A stretch of 64,000 nt of DNA, taken from contig CAJYWD010000014.1 of NCBI GenBank assembly GCA_913778505.1, positions 1 through 64,000 of the forward strand. The letters are read 5' to 3'. A program made the position numbers and the translations under genes. A model generated the notes under the pieces. That model was not told the DNA's origin. It did no database searches and saw only the letters and a program-made list of their open reading frames with translations. Shown one piece after another: positions 61,793-64,000 of this stretch. Origin of the DNA: an uncultured Chryseobacterium sp. GTDB lineage: Bacteria; Bacteroidota; Bacteroidia; Flavobacteriales; Weeksellaceae. The stretch's first letter is position 1; every line of letters starts with the position of its first letter.

Positions 61793-64000
61793 TTAGATAT
61801 AAATCACGTCGGTTTTGATGACCTTTTTACCGAACTGTTCCAGTCTGGCTTTGTAAGTCTCTACCTGTTTCTGATCTTTATCATGTTCTTCCCCGGTTTT
61901 GAAATCGACGATAATGATTCCGTCAGCCGTCTCCACCATCCGGTCCGGACGATAGGTTTTGATGGCGTCGTTTTCCGTGGCAAACATTTCTCTTTCATTA
62001 ATGATCTTCAGTCCCTCCTTAAAATAATCCGCGTAGCGCACATCATTCAGCACGGCATCTATCCTTGCCAGGATACTGGTTTTTTCCTCTGCGGTAATCA
62101 TACCTTCCAGCAGATAGGCGTTCAGAACTTTAGCCACGTCTTTTCCTGTTTTGATCTTAGCCAAAATCTCGTGGGTAAAAATTCCCATGCGCACATGCTC
62201 CACCCGGTTCTGGTAATTCTTGGAGGTGGTCGCAATTTCGATATTCGAGGCTTTTTCCGGAGAGGCTGCCAGGGAACTGATATTTTCCGAATGGTACACG
62301 CTCCCGGATTTTATCTTCTGCTTGCTGAGGTTGCCGGCAGGGAAGATATCAAAAGAGTCCAATGCTCCCCCGTTTTCTACAGGCTGGAACTGTGTTACAA
62401 AATCATACAGCTCCAGATGGTTGGCAGACTTGCTGGGTTTTTCCAGGTACAGATAGAGCTGCTCCACAGGCCGTGTGGTGGCCACATACTGGATGCAGTA
62501 GCGGTCAATTTTGTTGCGGTAGGCATTTTCAAAATTAAATTGTGCCAGTCCTTCGTCATAGGTTTCCAGTTCTGAGGAAAACTGGGTGAGGATGACCGTC
62601 TTCAGCGCATCCTCGCTGTCCAGGTTGTACCATTCCGAGAATTTCTTATCATTATTTTTGTTTTCCATAGGGATCATCACCACGGGAAACTCCAGGCCTT
62701 TCGCCTTGTGGATGGTCATAATCTGGACGGCATCAATATTTTCACTCGCCTGGATGCTGATCTTAGATGCTTCATCGTCCCAGAATTTCAGGAATTCCTT
62801 CAGTGTAGCACCTGCGTTCTGGGTATAATTGAAAAGCATTTCCAGGAAGTTCAGCAGGAAATCCGTTTCCTTATGCGCGACGGCAAATTCCTGAACGTAG
62901 TATTCTATATAATTGTAAAGATTCAGCTGCGGCACATCATGTTGAATCAGCTGAATGCCATATTTCTCATGGATGTGATTCTCGATTTCCGACTTCTGCT
63001 GCAGGCTGAGAATGGTTTTGATTTCAGAGGTAAAATCCGCCATGCTGATGCGGCCGGATACCTGGAGGAAGTACATCATTTTCACCAGGAACTGGCGGTT
63101 TTTCGGGTTGATTTCCCATTTGAGGAATTCTATGAGAGCCTTCAGGGTGAAGGATAATTCCAGCGTCAGCCCTTTTTCGGAAATGGTTTTGATGTGGGTT
63201 TCGGTACCGTTGTAATGTACCTTGAGGCTGCCCAGGAGCTGGGAATAGTTGAAGATGTCATTGTTGCCGCGGCAGAGGATGGTGATATCGGAGAAATTAA
63301 AACCGTTGTCCAGGCATTCCTGGATATCGCTGCGCATTTTCTCCGCCGATTCTTCGTAGAACATGGCCTTCACCGAGTTTTCCAGCAGGTGCACCTTTAC
63401 ACGGCCTTCCAGCTCAGACTGTGCGAGCTGCAGGGCATTCTCGCCAAAGATTTTCTGATGCTCCTCGCTGAGACTGCCGGACATGAAATCGTAGAGCCGG
63501 TTATTAAAGTCGACAATATTTTTGGCACTTCTCCAATTATATTTCAGGTGTTCTGCCGTGGCATATTTGGGTGTGATTTCTTTTTGATTGATGATGTTCA
63601 GCATCAGCTCACTCTCACCACCTCGGAAGCGGTAGATGCTCTGCTTCGGGTCGCCCACAATGGTAAAACTGGTATTGTCCGAGGTGATGCTGTTATCCCG
63701 GAGCGGCAGGAAATTCTGCCACTGCATGGCCGAGGTATCCTGAAACTCATCAAAAAAATAGTGCTGAAACTGGGTGCCGACTTTCTCGTAGATGAAGGAA
63801 GACGGCTCGTTGCGCAGATTTTCATTGATGATGATGTTGAACTTGGACAGCAGCACCAGGTCATTTTCTTCCTCTATTTCCAGTAATTTTTTCTGAATAT
63901 CGGCGTTGACTTTCAGCGGCAGAATGGCTTCCAGGATTTTTTCCTTTTTCTGAAAATCGATGTAAAGCTCAATCAGCTGCTGGCGCCAGGACATCAGCTG
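61793..64000 (-). CDS. UvrD/RecB-type helicase with C-terminal PDDEXK nuclease (5' end outside window)
   Basis: The frame is open to the right edge, so at least ~736 residues of the C-terminal part are present and the Walker A motif lies outside. Helicase motif II is HYFFDEFQDTSAMQWQNF, III GDPKQSIYRFRGGESE, V IMTIHKAKGLEFPVV and VI YVATTRPVEQLYLY. A RecB-family nuclease closes the chain (FTHEILAKI, PDRMVETADGIIIVDFKTGE, where Asp and Lys of VDFKTG are the metal and catalytic residues). This is an AddA/RecB-like DNA-end-processing enzyme; its AddB-type partner would lie outside. Confidence 0.92.
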   Translation of the reverse strand, partial: QLMSWRQQLIELYIDFQKKEKILEAILPLKVNADIQKKLLEIEEENDLVLLSKFNIIINENLRNEPSSFIYEKVGTQFQHYFFDEFQDTSAMQWQNFLPLRDNSITSDNTSFTIVGDPKQSIYRFRGGESELMLNIINQKEITPKYATAEHLKYNWRSAKNIVDFNNRLYDFMSGSLSEEHQKIFGENALQLAQSELEGRVKVHLLENSVKAMFYEESAEKMRSDIQECLDNGFNFSDITILCRGNNDIFNYSQLLGSLKVHYNGTETHIKTISEKGLTLELSFTLKALIEFLKWEINPKNRQFLVKMMYFLQVSGRISMADFTSEIKTILSLQQKSEIENHIHEKYGIQLIQHDVPQLNLYNYIEYYVQEFAVAHKETDFLLNFLEMLFNYTQNAGATLKEFLKFWDDEASKISIQASENIDAVQIMTIHKAKGLEFPVVMIPMENKNNDKKFSEWYNLDSEDALKTVILTQFSSELETYDEGLAQFNFENAYRNKIDRYCIQYVATTRPVEQLYLYLEKPSKSANHLELYDFVTQFQPVENGGALDSFDIFPAGNLSKQKIKSGSVYHSENISSLAASPEKASNIEIATTSKNYQNRVEHVRMGIFTHEILAKIKTGKDVAKVLNAYLLEGMITAEEKTSILARIDAVLNDVRYADYFKEGLKIINEREMFATENDAIKTYRPDRMVETADGIIIVDFKTGEEHDKDQKQVETYKARLEQFGKKVIKTDVIYI

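Overview
The window comes from the chromosome of a Bacteroidota bacterium, most likely Flavobacteriia of the Chryseobacterium/Epilithonimonas group. Four things point there. Many secreted proteins end in a type IX secretion (T9SS) type-A sorting domain (YPNPF... to ...FKAIKK). DnaE carries a fused N-terminal DnaQ-like exonuclease. Starts lack clear Shine-Dalgarno sites, and several genes carry a TAnnTTTG -7 box. The order acpP-fabF-rnc-IPExxxVDY-pyk is also typical. The DNA is AT-rich, with sharp intergenic hairpin terminators. I saw no tRNA, rRNA, CRISPR array, transposase or prophage.

Layout. (1) 1-5.1 kb, minus strand: a truncated outer-membrane-type protein, then a NarL-type response regulator and its two-component-regulator-propeller histidine kinase. 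(2) 5.5-16.4 kb, plus strand: a run of exported proteins. It starts with a ChaN/EreA-like protein. After a terminator come DUF3592, a lipoprotein, a secreted HELGH metallopeptidase, several orphan secreted proteins, two LGFP-repeat proteins, a beta/gamma-crystallin protein and an ELWxxDGT/T9SS protein. This is the most accessory and least described part. (3) 16.5-23.5 kb: an SDR oxidoreductase, a methyltransferase, DoxX-like, NTF2-like, a small barrel protein, TMEM175-like, a BBP2-type porin and a frameshifted bestrophin. Intergenic palindromes of likely mobile or REP-like nature lie here. (4) 23.5-28 kb: a Na+/H+ antiporter, an M13 peptidase, a GC-rich tandem/hairpin repeat and an HU-related protein. 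(5) 28-34.4 kb: three minus-strand T9SS proteins, each with its own terminator, which share near-identical C-termini. (6) 34.6-48.2 kb: core genes (dnaE, pyk, rnc, fabF, acpP, folE, cysS) plus a T9SS subtilase. (7) 48.3-64 kb: a T9SS propeller-like protein, a GIDE-LemA-membrane operon, a two-CBM20 4-alpha-glucanotransferase (malQ), a tyrosine-rich exported protein with a Spy-like partner, ferritin, a translationally coupled pair of DUF3857/transglutaminase-fold proteins, a C-rich tandem repeat, and the 3' part of a RecB/AddA-like helicase-nuclease.

How it fits together. Much of the coding capacity serves the cell surface and exterior: T9SS cargo, secreted peptidases, Ca2+-binding and repeat proteins, and barrels. 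It is interleaved with a compact set of replication, fatty-acid and glycolysis genes. The best candidate for an undescribed system is the co-directional secreted module at about 6.8-16.4 kb. The GIDE/LemA operon and the active/inactive transglutaminase pair are secondary candidates. All functional links here are inferred from gene order and motifs read by eye; no database search was run.
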